Assembly (NCBI RefSeq): GCF_001039355.2
Contig: NW_019775436.1
Location: 413,617-477,616 of the forward strand
Direction: 5' to 3'
Length of the DNA: 64,000 nt
Source: Lingula anatina
Taxonomy: Eukaryota > Brachiopoda > Lingulata > Lingulida > Lingulidae
Shown here piece by piece: positions 41,201 through 55,100 of this stretch. How positions within the stretch are numbered: position 1 is the stretch's first letter; every line of letters starts with the position of its first letter. The translations under genes and the position numbers were made by a program. The notes under the pieces are model-generated. The model had not been told where the DNA came from and did no database searches. It worked only from the letters and a program-made list of their open reading frames with translations.

Positions 41201-44200
41201 GAAATGAATAGAGAGAGGTTATGTAATGGCTCTAAATTTTCGATTTCAATACTCATCTGGTGGACCCGTAGGAATATATGAATGGGGTAATGGATGTGAT
41301 AAACTGCTGTGCCACATACAGGCAGCAGTAGCAAAGCGTTTCATGTTTTACATCAGCTATTACCTAGTTATTGAACAGCCAACTCACTGAGTTAATCGTC
41401 AATACTAAGGTTGCCTCAACAGTTCTATTAAGCAGTCTCTGGCAGTTAGGGAAAAATTGAGCGTTAAACCCTTATTGATACTGCTTAAAAAATTATGAAT
41501 TATATTTGCCTTTTGACTTACAGATGGAGTTGGTTATGAGCCATTATTTGCAAATATTTACAAGTGTCCTTGACTTTGAATTGAAGCCCCTTCATCTGCA
41601 TTTTCTATCTTGTGGATGCATATAATATTTATATTTCATCATGACATCGGATCTTTCTCGACTGATGTTTACAAAGTTTTGCTGTAGGTATTGCATGATT
41701 GAATTAATGATAAATTATTTTTGAAACATCTTTGATGATTAATATGATAGATGCATTTTTGTCAGATCTAATGAGACTTATTGAATTCCCAAAAGATTAT
41801 TTGGCATTAAAAAAAGAGATCTGAGACATATTTATATAGTGTTTCTTGATTTTACCCAGAGAACCGTTTCAATCAGGCCATGCAAGCTATTGAGGGTAAA
41901 ATTTCCTCATTAAATGAAAATTATTAATATTGGTGGTATTACTTGAAAACAAGTCTTAGGGCGCATTCCCATAGATTTTAGATCAAACTATCCCCGTGGG
42001 GAGTCTCACTAGATTACTGTCAGATAATCCGGCTTAAATGTCCGTCCCTCCTCCTACAAGATGAAAGGGGGTAATTAACTTTCGTGCCCGCTCGGCTGAC
42101 AGCTATTTAGTGTGAACCCCTAGGGAGTTAGGTCGATCTAGTTGGATCGATCTAATCTCTGGGTATGGGGTCTTAGGGTAAAATTGGAAAGGCGAAGTTG
42201 ATCTTGGGTTTAAAATGAAGCCAGGTTTTTTGCAAAAAAAGACTATCAAAACTTTTCCAAAGTGGACCCATTCTATCCCTTTGACTGTGTATGTTTGATC
42301 TGTTAAACTGATTGCATTAAGGCTGTGTTCACATGAAAAATCTATTTTCTAAAAATCTAAAAATCTATTTGCGGTATCTTGTGATCACGGTCTGTGCCCT
42401 GAATATCCCACGGCGTAATTACGGGCAGCTTGAGCCAGTTACTTCCAAAGCTGTAATTGATTCTCGGCACTGCCGGTAATTACGCCGCAGGGTATTAAGG
42501 GCATAGACCTTGATCACAAGATACCGCAAATAGATTTTTAGATTTTTAGAAAATAGATTTTTCATGTGAACGCAGCCTAAATGAGAATCCCAACGGAGCT
42601 GGATTGATCTATGTAGACTGATCAGATGGTTTCTATGGGAATGGGGCCCAATTCTACAGTATGAACTCAAAAAGAAACAACCAGAAACATGTCATTGGAG
42701 AAATTTTGTCAGCATTTGTTCGTTGCTGCACAGCACTTGCAAGGCTGCCATTATATCTGACCCCATCTCTTTAATTCCCACGAAATCCCACTTGATTTTA
42801 CGCCTAGTTAAAAGACGGTTGACTTTTTGGATGATGAAAAACAAAAGTGTTTTACCATACAGTTCACATTGCTATGCTCTCACTGCTTGTACTCTGTCAT
42901 ATACATCATAATCTCTGGATTTTAGGATCATGGTTACGGTAAACAGGCAGAAATTTTAGTTTGTTTATTTATTTATTGGTTTTTCATCAGTTTTACTTAT
43001 TTATGCAGTGGGATATAAAAGCTATATTTACTGGAATGCATGACTTCTTACAATCTTTTCTGTGGATTAAATGTTGTCACACTACTATCTCATTTTCGTG
43101 ATCAAAATGATAAAAAACAAATTAAAATCTTTATACTTGAATGAACATTTTCTGTAGGCAAAACAAAATTGTTTGTAACAATAGATTCAGAAGTGGCAAA
43201 AAATTTTTAAAGATCAAGAAGTAAAATATATAGATGGATAGCTACATAGGTAAATGGCTAAGAGAAAGGGGCCATTCAGAATTAGAAGAGCTGAGTGCTA
43301 GCTGGTCCATGGCTTAAATATGGCAGACCTACATGGAAAGAAGACCGCTTAATCCTGTAATGGTCTCTCTGCCTCTCACGCCCCTCCCCACGCGTCGTCC
43401 CTCGAACAGTCGCATTGAGACGAGATTTAATTACTTTGCCCCTGCAGGAATGACGTGTGGGGAGGCGTGAAAGAAGCAGAGAGAACATTACAGGGAATGG
43501 AGCTTTTAAAAATGCTTCTAAAATTTTCTGCAATGCTATTTATCTTTTTTTACTCTTTAAAAAAACACATTAAAAAACCATAAATAGAAGAACCGTTCTT
43601 CTCACTGAAAATATTTTTTGTGAAAATCCTGAACAGAATGGACATGGGCATGACGGGGGAAAAACAGTGAAAAAACAGTATTTCTGGTTTTTGTTGATTT
43701 CTTGAAGGCGTCAATTCCTCGAAGGGCGAGTCTACCTCAAACATCACCTAGAAAAAATGAAATCTGGCAAAAAAAGGTACTACATGTAGTAACAGGGCCA
43801 GTATTAATGTGAAGAAATGCCGTCATAGTTGCGAGGGACGTGTAGAACCACATGCCGATCTGTCGATCTGTCCAGAAAGTAGCGTCAAGTTAAGCCTCAC
43901 AATGGGCCAACTCCACATTGTTTTGTAAACTTGACAAATCTTGACTTAGTTCTGCTTTCTTACTCATGTCATTTAAAGTCCTTGCATTAAACAGAAGGAA
44001 GGGATAAAAAGCGCTGGAACTCCGTCACAATGAGAACAATTTTGTTGAAAATTAGACAACATACTCAGAGCTCAGAGTTAGGGACAACCTAGGAAAGTAC
44101 TGGTAGATATCTAGATTCGCGGGGGCACCCGCTGTCCAGTTTTTGTAAAATGGAATTAACATTTACAGAAACATTCTTTATGATCCACATGTTTTACATC

Positions 44201-45067
44201 AACACAAAGGATCAAAAGACTGACAGACAGCATAATTCACATGTACACTAAAAACTAGGACATGTGTTCATCTACGCAGTTCCAACCCCGCAGTTCTAAC
44301 CTCGGCTGATGCTTTGGCGTGTTTACACTAAACACGGATGAATCGGATTGTGGGCCCTTGGTAGGTTTAGCAAGCCAGGCACAAATTTGGGTATTCTAAT
44401 ACTTTTTTCACCTTGATAAGATTAGTTTTGACAAAACGGTTTACATGTTGGTAATATAAAGAGGTATCTTTGTTGTTGATAAAGATGTAGAAGTAGAACC
44501 TGATCATGATGTTTTAATATAAAAATATATAATAAAAAACAATTCAGTTTTAAAATGGAAGAGATATACATTGGATGACAATGACTGTCTCTTTTTAGAT
44601 ACAATTTAAACGAAATTTGCTCCTTAAAATTTAATTTTATGTAGGAGTGCATGGCTGTGTTCATAGCTGACTTAACTTAGACTGCACCTTGGTCTATTTG
44701 GCTGTGTTCACAGCCGACCTAACTTAGACTGATTAAGAAGGCTCCTGTGTGTGTGTGTCTGTCTGTCTGTCTTTTTCTGCTCAATTTTTTTTGTGTACAC
44801 ATACTCGGGTAGAAAAATGAACGTGATAAACTGCAGTTATATCATGAAATTTTGAGACCGATGTCATTATTTATTAAACAAAATGTTGGCATCTTTATTG
44901 TATCAAACAGAAGTTCAAAGCCGTATACCCGTATGCAGTTAGGTACCAATAAAGCATGCTAGGAAAACAAGCCATGAGACCTCGCTCAAACCCTTGAAGT
45001 TCATGTGATTATTAGAACTTGTGGGACATATGATGCTGTGATATTACTTTTTACTCTCTCTCTCTGA

Positions 45068-45110
<43 letters not shown>

Positions 45111-46981
45111 CACTGAACTATCTCACATACCAAAAATTTAATTTAATTTACAAAAAAAAATAAATACACACTTTTTATATGAAAAATAAGGAGAAATGAA
45201 ATACATGAAATGTCTTCAATATTACTTTTCACTTCAATATCACCAAGAATAAAAAATTTAAGAAATTATAAAATGCATATAGACCCAATTTTGAGCTCCA
45301 AGTTGTAATAATTACTGGCAGGAATGAAATACAATAGTTCTTACTAGTATCTGACTTGGGGAATTGGATTATCGAGAATAGAAAATGGATAAGTAATTTT
45401 TTGCTATGTAAATTGTTAGTATGTGCATTAAACTTGCTTTGTGGATAAATTATGATTTACTTTAACAGTATGAGAGGCAGGCTACCTTTAACTTACCTTT
45501 AACTGTCAAGTCATTAATAGGAAGGAAGTTGATTCTTAGTTACTTGGTTAAGTGAGTTTTATTGTGAATGAACACCCCTTATGTACTTTGTCATGTTTTC
45601 CATGCGTTAACAGGAATTAAAAAAAAAAGGAAAAGAAATTGAGATCACAGGCAGGTGTTCCTAGTTCAGTCAGATGACCAAGACTTTTGAATGAAAACTG
45701 ATCGCATCTAGATTTTATTGAAGTCAGTCTTGTTATGATTATAAAGTTCACAGTGAACTGAATGAAATAAGCATTTCTGTTAGGAAAAATAAAAAAATCA
45801 AGTTTGAAAAGTCAGTAGCTTGGTGGTCTTAAATATGCAACTTCTGCCAGAAGTGAGCAAAGTGTTAATTGTGATGGTAGTACTGTTTGAACATAGCCTA
45901 TTCCAATTTTTGCATACGGATATTCTAAATTTTCCAGAAGGTTAAGACCTTAGATCTTTTTGTGAAGGACTCTTTGACAGCCTGCTCTAAAAGGTTAGTA
46001 ATTGATTCTCAGTCTGCCCGTAAGATCTTTCAAGAGTGCTAAGAAATTCATATTGATTCCATCAAAACTTGATGTTAGCAAAAACCAATAAGGCCCAACA
46101 AATATTCCCCATAGATAAGTTGCTCAAATTGCTCATATTCTTAAGTACAGGCATGTTAGTGCCTAAGGGGTTTCCAATTCAGACAGTACTCGGTAAATAA
46201 ATTCGAGATTCATTCCATGCATGTTGATTGACCATTAATGGTTTTATAAGGTAACAGAACCCTGCGCAAATTTGCTCTTGAAATTCAATGGTGTCTGCAT
46301 CATACTGGTCAAATTCATTTTGTGTGTGTGTATACCTTCCAAAAGTCAAATATTACTTGAGAAAACAAATAGGCATTAGGAGTAATATTAGGAAGAAGGT
46401 TTAGGGGCCATTCTTGAATTGGAGTGAAAAGCTCTTGGATTTAGAGAGAGAAGTTCCAATTATCTATCCATAGCACAGGGCCATGCCTTTAAATAATTGG
46501 GAGAGTGGGAGGGCATTGATAAGATTGATCAATCGTAATTCTTTATGAAGAGAGATAATTGTTAACTTGCTTGTTGACTATCCATTGCAAGGGCCAGATA
46601 TGTTAATCATTGCAGGCCCTGAATTTATTGATTTTTTTGGAGGTAAGGTAATCCCCTTTTGCTGTTCACAAAAAGGTGAAAGATCCGATGAAGTTGACTT
46701 GTGGAAGGTGTCTAATTGAATAACATTGGAAATAAATTAGGGTCTTGTAGGGGCTATGATAACTGCAGTTTTATTACTGCAAGTCATTGGAAGTTCAAGA
46801 TCTGGAAAGCATTGTGATTTTAAGATCTGTAACTGCGTCATTAGGTTTTTACCTGGCTTGTTTAGTCTGAATTTCTTAATGCCTGCCATAGCTTTGGGCT
46901 GAATAGCATTTCCAAAGATTCCTCTCAATGCCTGGCAGTTTGCTTCTCTGAAAGTACTAAATTTGGCAACCATGGGTCATG

Positions 46982-47043
<62 letters not shown>

Positions 47044-49292
47044 CATGGGGGCACGTGTGGGTATATGGGGGGGGTGACTTCTATGATTACAATTAAACAG
47101 CACAAAGACAATATAGAAAACGAGAACATATATTTTGGTCCTCTTTAGCAAAAGTCAGAGAATTCTTCCCATTCAGTTAATTTTACTGTCGTGCTTATGC
47201 CATATGAGTGAGGGCGTGTGTGCAGGCGTATATATACGAGGGAATCTGTTTGCAATCGGCATGCATTTACCTGCACAATTTGAACATTTGCTTTTTTAAA
47301 AGACCTGGCTGGCATTTAAGTAAATGGATGAATAATTTGAGAAACACGATTATGTGAAGTGATATTAGCCAATTGCGTGTATAGAACTCGAGGTAGAATC
47401 AACATGCTTAATTTCCCATAGAGCGGAGCGTGCTTATTTAAAGAATGTTTCGGGGTTTTTATTAAAAAGACAAAAATCTGAAATTGCAATATTTTAGCAT
47501 TATGGATATTTCAATTCCGAGTACTTGTGCATCTTATATCTTATTCAAAATTCAGAAATACCTCAGAATTTTACATGTTTAAAATATTTTTTTAACTTGA
47601 CATAAGCCATTTTGTGTTGATTTTGTAAAAAACTATATTGCATAATGATGCTTTTGAGTAAGAGCAGAATTATTATATATACTGTAGAAATATCTCAGCA
47701 TTACCCTGAAACATAGTATCAGTTGAAGATCTTTGACAAAAATTTGATACCTTTCAGGCTAATGGAATATCCTGTGATATTGTGATCTCCACCGAACGAA
47801 TCACACATGCAAATGTGCATGCACAAAGTACACCTCTGTCTGAGATTGGATAAGGTTATTTTCATTTTGTGTTCAACCCAAGGCGAACAGGGATTATGAA
47901 ATTGTACAGTTTAGGTGTTGAAAGGGGGTTGGGGGGGGAGGGGGGCATTCCCTGTTACGGTAATGTATTCTGCCTTTTTGATGGGGAAAAATTCTCCAAC
48001 TTTCAGATACATATACTGTAATTATGTTTCTGTAAAGCACTTGTGGTTCTTTTACTTCATTGAATAGAACTGTGATGAGATGATCATGTAATGACTTCAT
48101 ACTGTTGTGCAACCAACTATAATTTGACCAAAATTGCAAAGGAAAAAACCAGAAAAATAGTAGTTGATAAATTCTGTCAGCTTTTATTCGTTGCCACATC
48201 CCACTCATGCCATAATTTCAAGCCCTCGATTCGGGTAGAGAGTAACCACGTTATCCAACAACTATTTCAAAGAAATATATACGTGAACATTATTTGCGAA
48301 CACAGACATAGTTAAGAGGAGGTTCATTAGTTTTCAAACAAACTCTGTTAATGACACAAATAAACCAGGGGTCTTGATGTAGCGTAAATAGTTCAGCCCC
48401 GTTAATTAGTAGTAAAGTGATACTAGTAGTATTGGCACAAGCCCAATGAAAAAATAATAATAAGATGAAAAAGCTGACTACGTGAATGGCACTAATAAAC
48501 CAGGGATCTTGATGTAGTGTAAATAATTCAGCCCGGATAATTATTAATAGAATGATACCAGTTGAATTGGCACAAGCCCAATGAAAAAGTAAAAATAGAA
48601 TGAAATGAAATAGAATCTAAATGAAATAGAAAAAAGACAGAAAAAATTATTGATAAAAATACTGTATATACCATGAACTTGTACATAAACCAAGGGCACT
48701 AACTTCCATATTTGTTTTTAGTAGCCAGACTTGATTTTGATACAGAATCTTTATATATAAGTTATTTGTTTATGTTTTAGCCTGACTCTGACAATGATTA
48801 AATATATTTAGCATATATTTTGTTTTGTTTATAGATACCCTGTTATTAGGAATAATCATACCCCTGGTGAAGAGAATGAATGAGCTAGTGTTTTAAAAGA
48901 AATTAATTGGATGAATTAGTGAAAAATTTCAGCATTTATAAACAATAATGATGGATAGATGAATGAATAAATTTAAAAAAATAAATGAAGAAAGAAAGAA
49001 AAGTAGATATACAAGTGAAAATATTGGGCCAAACAATGCTAGAAACATGACAGTTGCTGACTCACTGTCATAGATAAATTTTTTAAGATGCTTCTTTACC
49101 AACCTGACGTCACTCGTACTGCCCCAGCTGCAGTTTATTGCTAAACCCATTTGTTGGTTAAATTAATTCCTGTTTAATGGATCACGAAAATCCAAGACGC
49201 ATTCAGACTTAAGACATATCTGAATTGGTTTAGGGATAAATGTCACTAGGTGGCCTATATAAGGTCAGCCATTGAAACAGTGTACTTGAATA

Positions 49293-49330
<38 letters not shown>

Positions 49331-49897
49331 TTAAACATGTTCAGTTGGCAGAGTGTTTTTTTTATCAGACCTATGCATGGGTTTGAGATTAACAAAACCT
49401 ACTAAATGATAAGGAGTATTATAATTAGAATAGTTATTTTTTGTCATTATTTTGATCCAAGACAGGTTGGATTGATTTCAGTATTTGATAGGGCTCCAGA
49501 TGCACCACTGGTAAACAGACTAATTAAGACAGCTGGTGCTGAAATCAATAATTACCAGTTGCAAAAATTGCCATTGTTTACGCACCTACACCTCAATGCA
49601 ATATCAGAAAACAGACACCTCAGGGAAAGTGATATTGAAATCGATACAATGGAAAAACACACGTTTTTTATTTTCATTTCTCCCTCTGCCACCTGTTCCC
49701 TACTGCAGAACAATGGTTTAGATAACCGTTTATGTTAGGTAATAGAACAGATTTATGTATATATAGAGAGTACATTCATAACAGATGGTCCGCGGACAAA
49801 ATATTGCTGACCCCACTAAAAAGCAAGCCGCTCTAATCCCCTGATGGTCTCCCAGCCTCCACACACGCATGCACACACATGCACACACACACACATG

Positions 49898-49928
<31 letters not shown>

Positions 49929-52121
49929 CATTAAACAGATAAAATCTCGGCTCCAAGTTTGAATTGCTAAGCCTTGCAGCAAAAGCGCGCTTGGAGGTAG
50001 ACCATTTTTAGCGTGCAGATCTGTTAGCTCGTGGATCAACTTGTTCTGAGTGAGTTCACGGACTGCCTGGGCTCATGCTGATGGTGTGCCATTTCACCAT
50101 TGGCTAAATTAAAATGACTACTTTTGCCAATGTGGCAAAAGCTTGAAATTTCTCCAAAAATACTGGAAACGAAGTACTGGTCTGACTGGTCATGAACACT
50201 TGAAAAACCAGATGCCAGTGAGAGGATCAGCACAATTTTCATATTGCTGGTCATCTGGACAGGCAAAGTTTATGTGAAAATACAATATATTTAAATGAAT
50301 CATATGTAAGCATAGACTCACAGAAATTCAAACCAGAATTTAAATTCGTTAATCAGGTTGTTGTTTTGTTTTGAATGAGGAAATCGTCACTTTTGTGCTC
50401 TCTGCACAAATACACGATATTTCTTTTGCTATACATATGTAATGAGGATGTGCCTGGGAGAAAAGTTCTAATAGAGAAAAACACTGTTATTGTTCTATTA
50501 TGCAGTTCCCAACCTATTCATTTATACTAATGAATACATGGGTTTTGATAAGGAGATTATACTTGTTGATTCATTTGGTTGTTTATCTTATCAAGGCTAC
50601 TGGCCTAGATGATTGAGTAGAGTGGAATGAGTGAAAATCGTTTTGGGGTTTTTGTTTTCTTCAGGCTGCTTTATGTTTTTATATACGTATTAAAAAAGGG
50701 TATTATTTAATGTAGGAAGAATATATATGTATTATGTGCCATTAGGCAAAGTGTTACTTGATATATTATCAATCTTGATTGAGTTAATAAAATATATTTT
50801 CTTTTAATGTTGAATACATTCATTGGAGTTGTATCTCAATTTACAGAATATGTTAATATACATATAAGCTTTTAAACAATAACTTGATTTTCTTATTTAA
50901 TCTTTTGACGACTGACATTTTTTCCACCAAATGAATCTGTTATCAGATGTCACTGTCCAAGAGAAACTTATTTCCTTTTTTTCTCTTTTTCATGGCAGAT
51001 ATATTCCGCGCTGCGGCTGAGGCGGGTCCTCACGACATTCTCAAACTGTACAACACCAAAGGCAACCTAATTAATATCTCCTCAAAGCTTGAACAGAATA
51101 CTCCCGAATCCCGCTACAAGTTGGATGTGGTTGCCGCCCAATGTACGGGTAAGCATGCAGATGTTTCAATTGTGTTGTCACGTCCGGGATTGTGTTAGCT
51201 GTGGCAAAGATCTTGATAGATTTCTGATTGCTTTACTTAAAATTAGAGTTGTTTGAGAATTATTCAAGATAAGAAAAATTAGTTGGAGACTAGAAAATGT
51301 GCGTGATTACGAAAGGGGTGGAGTCTTATTTTACAAAAAGTGACAGGACTTTGGGTATCTCAGAGGATTTTGACTTGTCTTATTCTGTTAGGTGGTTTTA
51401 ATTGTGTCAGGTGTGACTTATTGTGCTAGATGATTTTTGATTGTGGTAGGTGTGACTTAATGTGCTGGATGATTTTTGTTGTGTCATGTGTGACTCAGGT
51501 GTGATTTATTGTACGAGATGGTTTTTGATTGTGATAGGTGTGACTTATTGTGCCAAATGGTTTTGATTGTGTCAGGTGTGACTTATTGTGCTAGATGGTT
51601 TTTGATTGTGATAGGTGTGACTTATTGTGCTTGATGGTTTTTGATTGTGATAGGTGTGACTTATTGTGCCAGATGGTTTTTGATTGTGATAGGTGTGACT
51701 TATTGTGCTAGATGGTTTTTGATTGTGATAGGTGTGACTTGTTGTGCTAAATGGTTTTGATTGTGTCAGGTGTGACTTATTGTGCTAGATGGTTTTTTGA
51801 TTGTGTCAGGTGTGACTTATTGTGCTAGATGGTTTTGATTGTGATAGGTGTGACTTATTGTGCTAGATGGTTTTGATTGTGTCAGGTGTGACTTATTGTG
51901 CTAGATGGTTTTGATTGTGATAGGTGTGACTGATATAGCTTTAGATGATTTTTGATTGCAACAGATGTTGCTGCATTTCCTGTTTTTTTTTTATACATTG
52001 GACAAACTCAAGTTGTTGCTTTCTGTTTTTATTTTAAGACTAAAATTGTGTGTAATATTTGTTTAAGTTAAACGTGTCAGTATACACATTTTTACCACTT
52101 TACACTAAAAATTGATTCAGA

Positions 52122-52154
<33 letters not shown>

Positions 52155-55100
52155 TGGCATTGTACACTAGAGTATATTAGTATCATTGTACCACCAGCGT
52201 TAGCGCTGGCGGTACACATGGTTTCGGTCCCGTCCGGATCGTTCCGCCGGCTCTGCCGGCTCCGTTGGCTCCGCCGGCTCCGCCGGCTCCGCCGGACGGC
52301 TACCGTTACCGCTTCTCCTCCTAGACGGTAAGGNTTGATTGCATTTTTACAGCTTGTCAAGCACAAAACTGGTGGCTGTGTCCCTTATTTTGTGTATGTG
52401 GGGGTCTATACGAATGCGTTTGCTCCAGCTGGTGGTACAATATTTGGAGGCGGTATCGCCTCTCTGATCCTCTAGTTCATTCTTGAAGCCATTAATTATT
52501 TTTTGAAAAATTTGAAATATGGCAGTCTGTACAAAAAAGGAAGGAAAGAAGAATAAAAAATGAATGACATCATAACTCAGGTTTACTTACTCAGATAATG
52601 TTCCTTCTCAACCTAATACTTCTACACATACAGTGTATAAATTATTTATAGACTTCGTTATCGCCACTGACCAGGTAATAAAGACATGATTGGCTTAATC
52701 ACAATATTGCCTCTATGAGTGTATGGCATATTCACACCTGCTGTAGCTTTTTACTACAATATCAAAATACGAAGGAATCTGTTAGAATGAGATTTAGATT
52801 TTTATATTTTAAGCTGTTATTACAGTCCTGCCTATGAAATTTGTAGTTTTGAGAACAATGAAAACAATTTTGAACTGATAAGTCGGTAATAAAATGAAAT
52901 AAACATTCAAGGACATTGCTGCGTCTTGCAACCAATAAATTCCAAACCATAAACAATTTTCAACTGAGCAGCATATTGTCTTTCCTGTGAATACTGTTGT
53001 CACTGCTGGTGACTGTAAACTATTCTAGCAGTCCTAGTAGTATTCCTGTAATAATCTTTAATAAGAACAAGCTTCTTATGTTACAGATTCCTCCATAGCA
53101 GAACAGCTTGGCTTTAACATTCACAATGTGGAATCCAGGTAAGATTGGCAGCCTTTCATAGAGACCATTCCCATAGATATTTTGATCGATCTATCCCCCT
53201 GGAGAGTCTCACTAGATAGCTGTCAGCTTAACCGGCTTAAATGTCTGTCCCGCCTACTAAAAACTTTTGTGCGCAATTAACTTTTGTGCGCACTCGGCTG
53301 TTTTGAACCCGGAGGAGTAAGGGAATAAGGTCGATCCAGATGGATCGATCTAAATCTGTGGGAACCCAGTCATAGTCTGGTCTCATGGGAGAGAAGGGGA
53401 TGGGTGGGTGGGTGTGTGGGTGGGGAGGGGGTGTAAAGGAACCATCTTGTGGCACTCAGAATTCTACTTGTACGAAACAAATTTTTTAACCTATGAGATG
53501 GTCTAAAGATACGCACTTTGATATGAAGCAGCTGCTAAAAAACCTTATACCGTAATGACTTGATCTTTTCAATGGGCAAAAATCATCAAACTTTCACTCC
53601 CATTAAATGGATTTAATCAGAGATTCAATTGCTAGACCCTGCAGGAACTGCACATGTGGAGGCAGGGAGACCATCAGCGGATTAGTCGGCTCTGCTTCCA
53701 TGTGGGTCGGCCATATTTGATATCCTGATTTGTTAGTCAACAGATCAGTTTGTTTCTGAATGCCCTCACACATCTCAGTAGGGTAACAGCAAGTATGACA
53801 TAACCGGGTCACACAGCTTTATGTCACTCTCCAGTGGGTTTCAATGATTGAAATAGACTCCCAAGTCACTCAGCATTCAGTAGCATCACATGGTGTAATT
53901 TTTTGAGGGAATGTTCGGAGAGTTAACTGCGACCAAAGCAGCGAATAGCCAAGGTTTGTGGTAGAAACAGCAATTTTATGATTGCAAATAGGTTGCAGTC
54001 TAGGGTAATTTGAATAGAATTTTCACAAAAAATAATGATAATAATAGTAATAGGAAAATGAAATAATAATAATAATGAAAAATAATGGAATAATAATATT
54101 TATAATTATAGTAATAATGAATTCTTAACGTAAACTGGACAAAAAAAAAAAAATTATCCATGCCAGATATAGTGGTTCCTTGTCTCACACTGGACAGGAG
54201 ACACATATTATTATATATATATCAGTTTACTGTCTGATGAAGATACATTTTTGGTGGAATCCGGTGCCCTGTCTTTTCTAAATATATCGGTCACCACTGC
54301 CTTAAAATATAAATGGACTGTTTTACAGATGCCTGCAAGTTCTGGCTTTTGTTTGTTTAAGTTTGTTTCCAATATATAGCCCACTTAGACTGTGTTCCCA
54401 TAAACCTATCATACAAGCAGGATCCATCTAACTCCGAGGGGATTCTCGCTAAGTTGATTTCAGTTTAAGCGACTAAAATATCTGTCACGCCCACTGAAAC
54501 TGCAAGGGGCCTGGGGGTAATTAACTTTCGTGCACGTTTTAACTAAATGCATTTTAGTGAGAAATCCCTGGGAGGTAGATCGATCCTGCTAGTATGATAG
54601 GGTATGGGAATGGTCCCTAGACAATCAACACTGCAGGGGGAGTGCTAAAACAAAGAATGGCCAGAGCATATCCCCCATGTTTACAATTTCCAAGACATAT
54701 AGACAGTTTGTAACTTCAAAGAAAGGATATAAGTTCGAAGCACTGGGAAATTGTCAAAGGCGAAAGTCAGATTTATTCGTAGGTCTTAGCAACCATCAAA
54801 ATTATTTTGAGTTGTAAACTGACTGAAACTTTTCATTATTTGTTTGTTGTTAACACCACAAAATTTCAACTTTAGAGTAACACACGCTCACCTGCGCGAG
54901 TAAGTTTGAGTTGCTTTTGTATCGTTTTATTTTTATGCTGTGGGATTTCAAAACAGCATAGAAACCATGCAATGTTATGGCAGCTCTGTAAGTGTTAAGA
55001 TTTTAGATAAGCGCCCACAGATTGCAAATCTTACTAAAGCTGTAAATCCTGCAAGATTGTTGTATTGCCATTTTATGTTTGATTTGTCTCAATCCTACTC

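Larger units (their letters stand above)
38270..50998 (+). other. 12.7-kb first intron of the PDE9A-like gene
   Basis: Contains two complete Harbinger-type elements (41959-42172, 42321-42577), a third degraded one (about 42580-42650), foldback family copies (39549-39592, 43354-43494, 49784-50055), several microsatellites and a 135-bp tandem duplication (48354-48605). No further exon is supported. Confidence 0.5.

Noticed and set aside
49406-49738. 110-codon plus-strand ORF in the PDE9A-like intron
   Set aside because: No family resemblance, weak splice context, not needed to keep the PDE9A-like frame.
51398-51945. Regular repeats that could suggest a CRISPR array
   Set aside because: Units are contiguous with no unique spacers and lie in an animal intron; it is a minisatellite.
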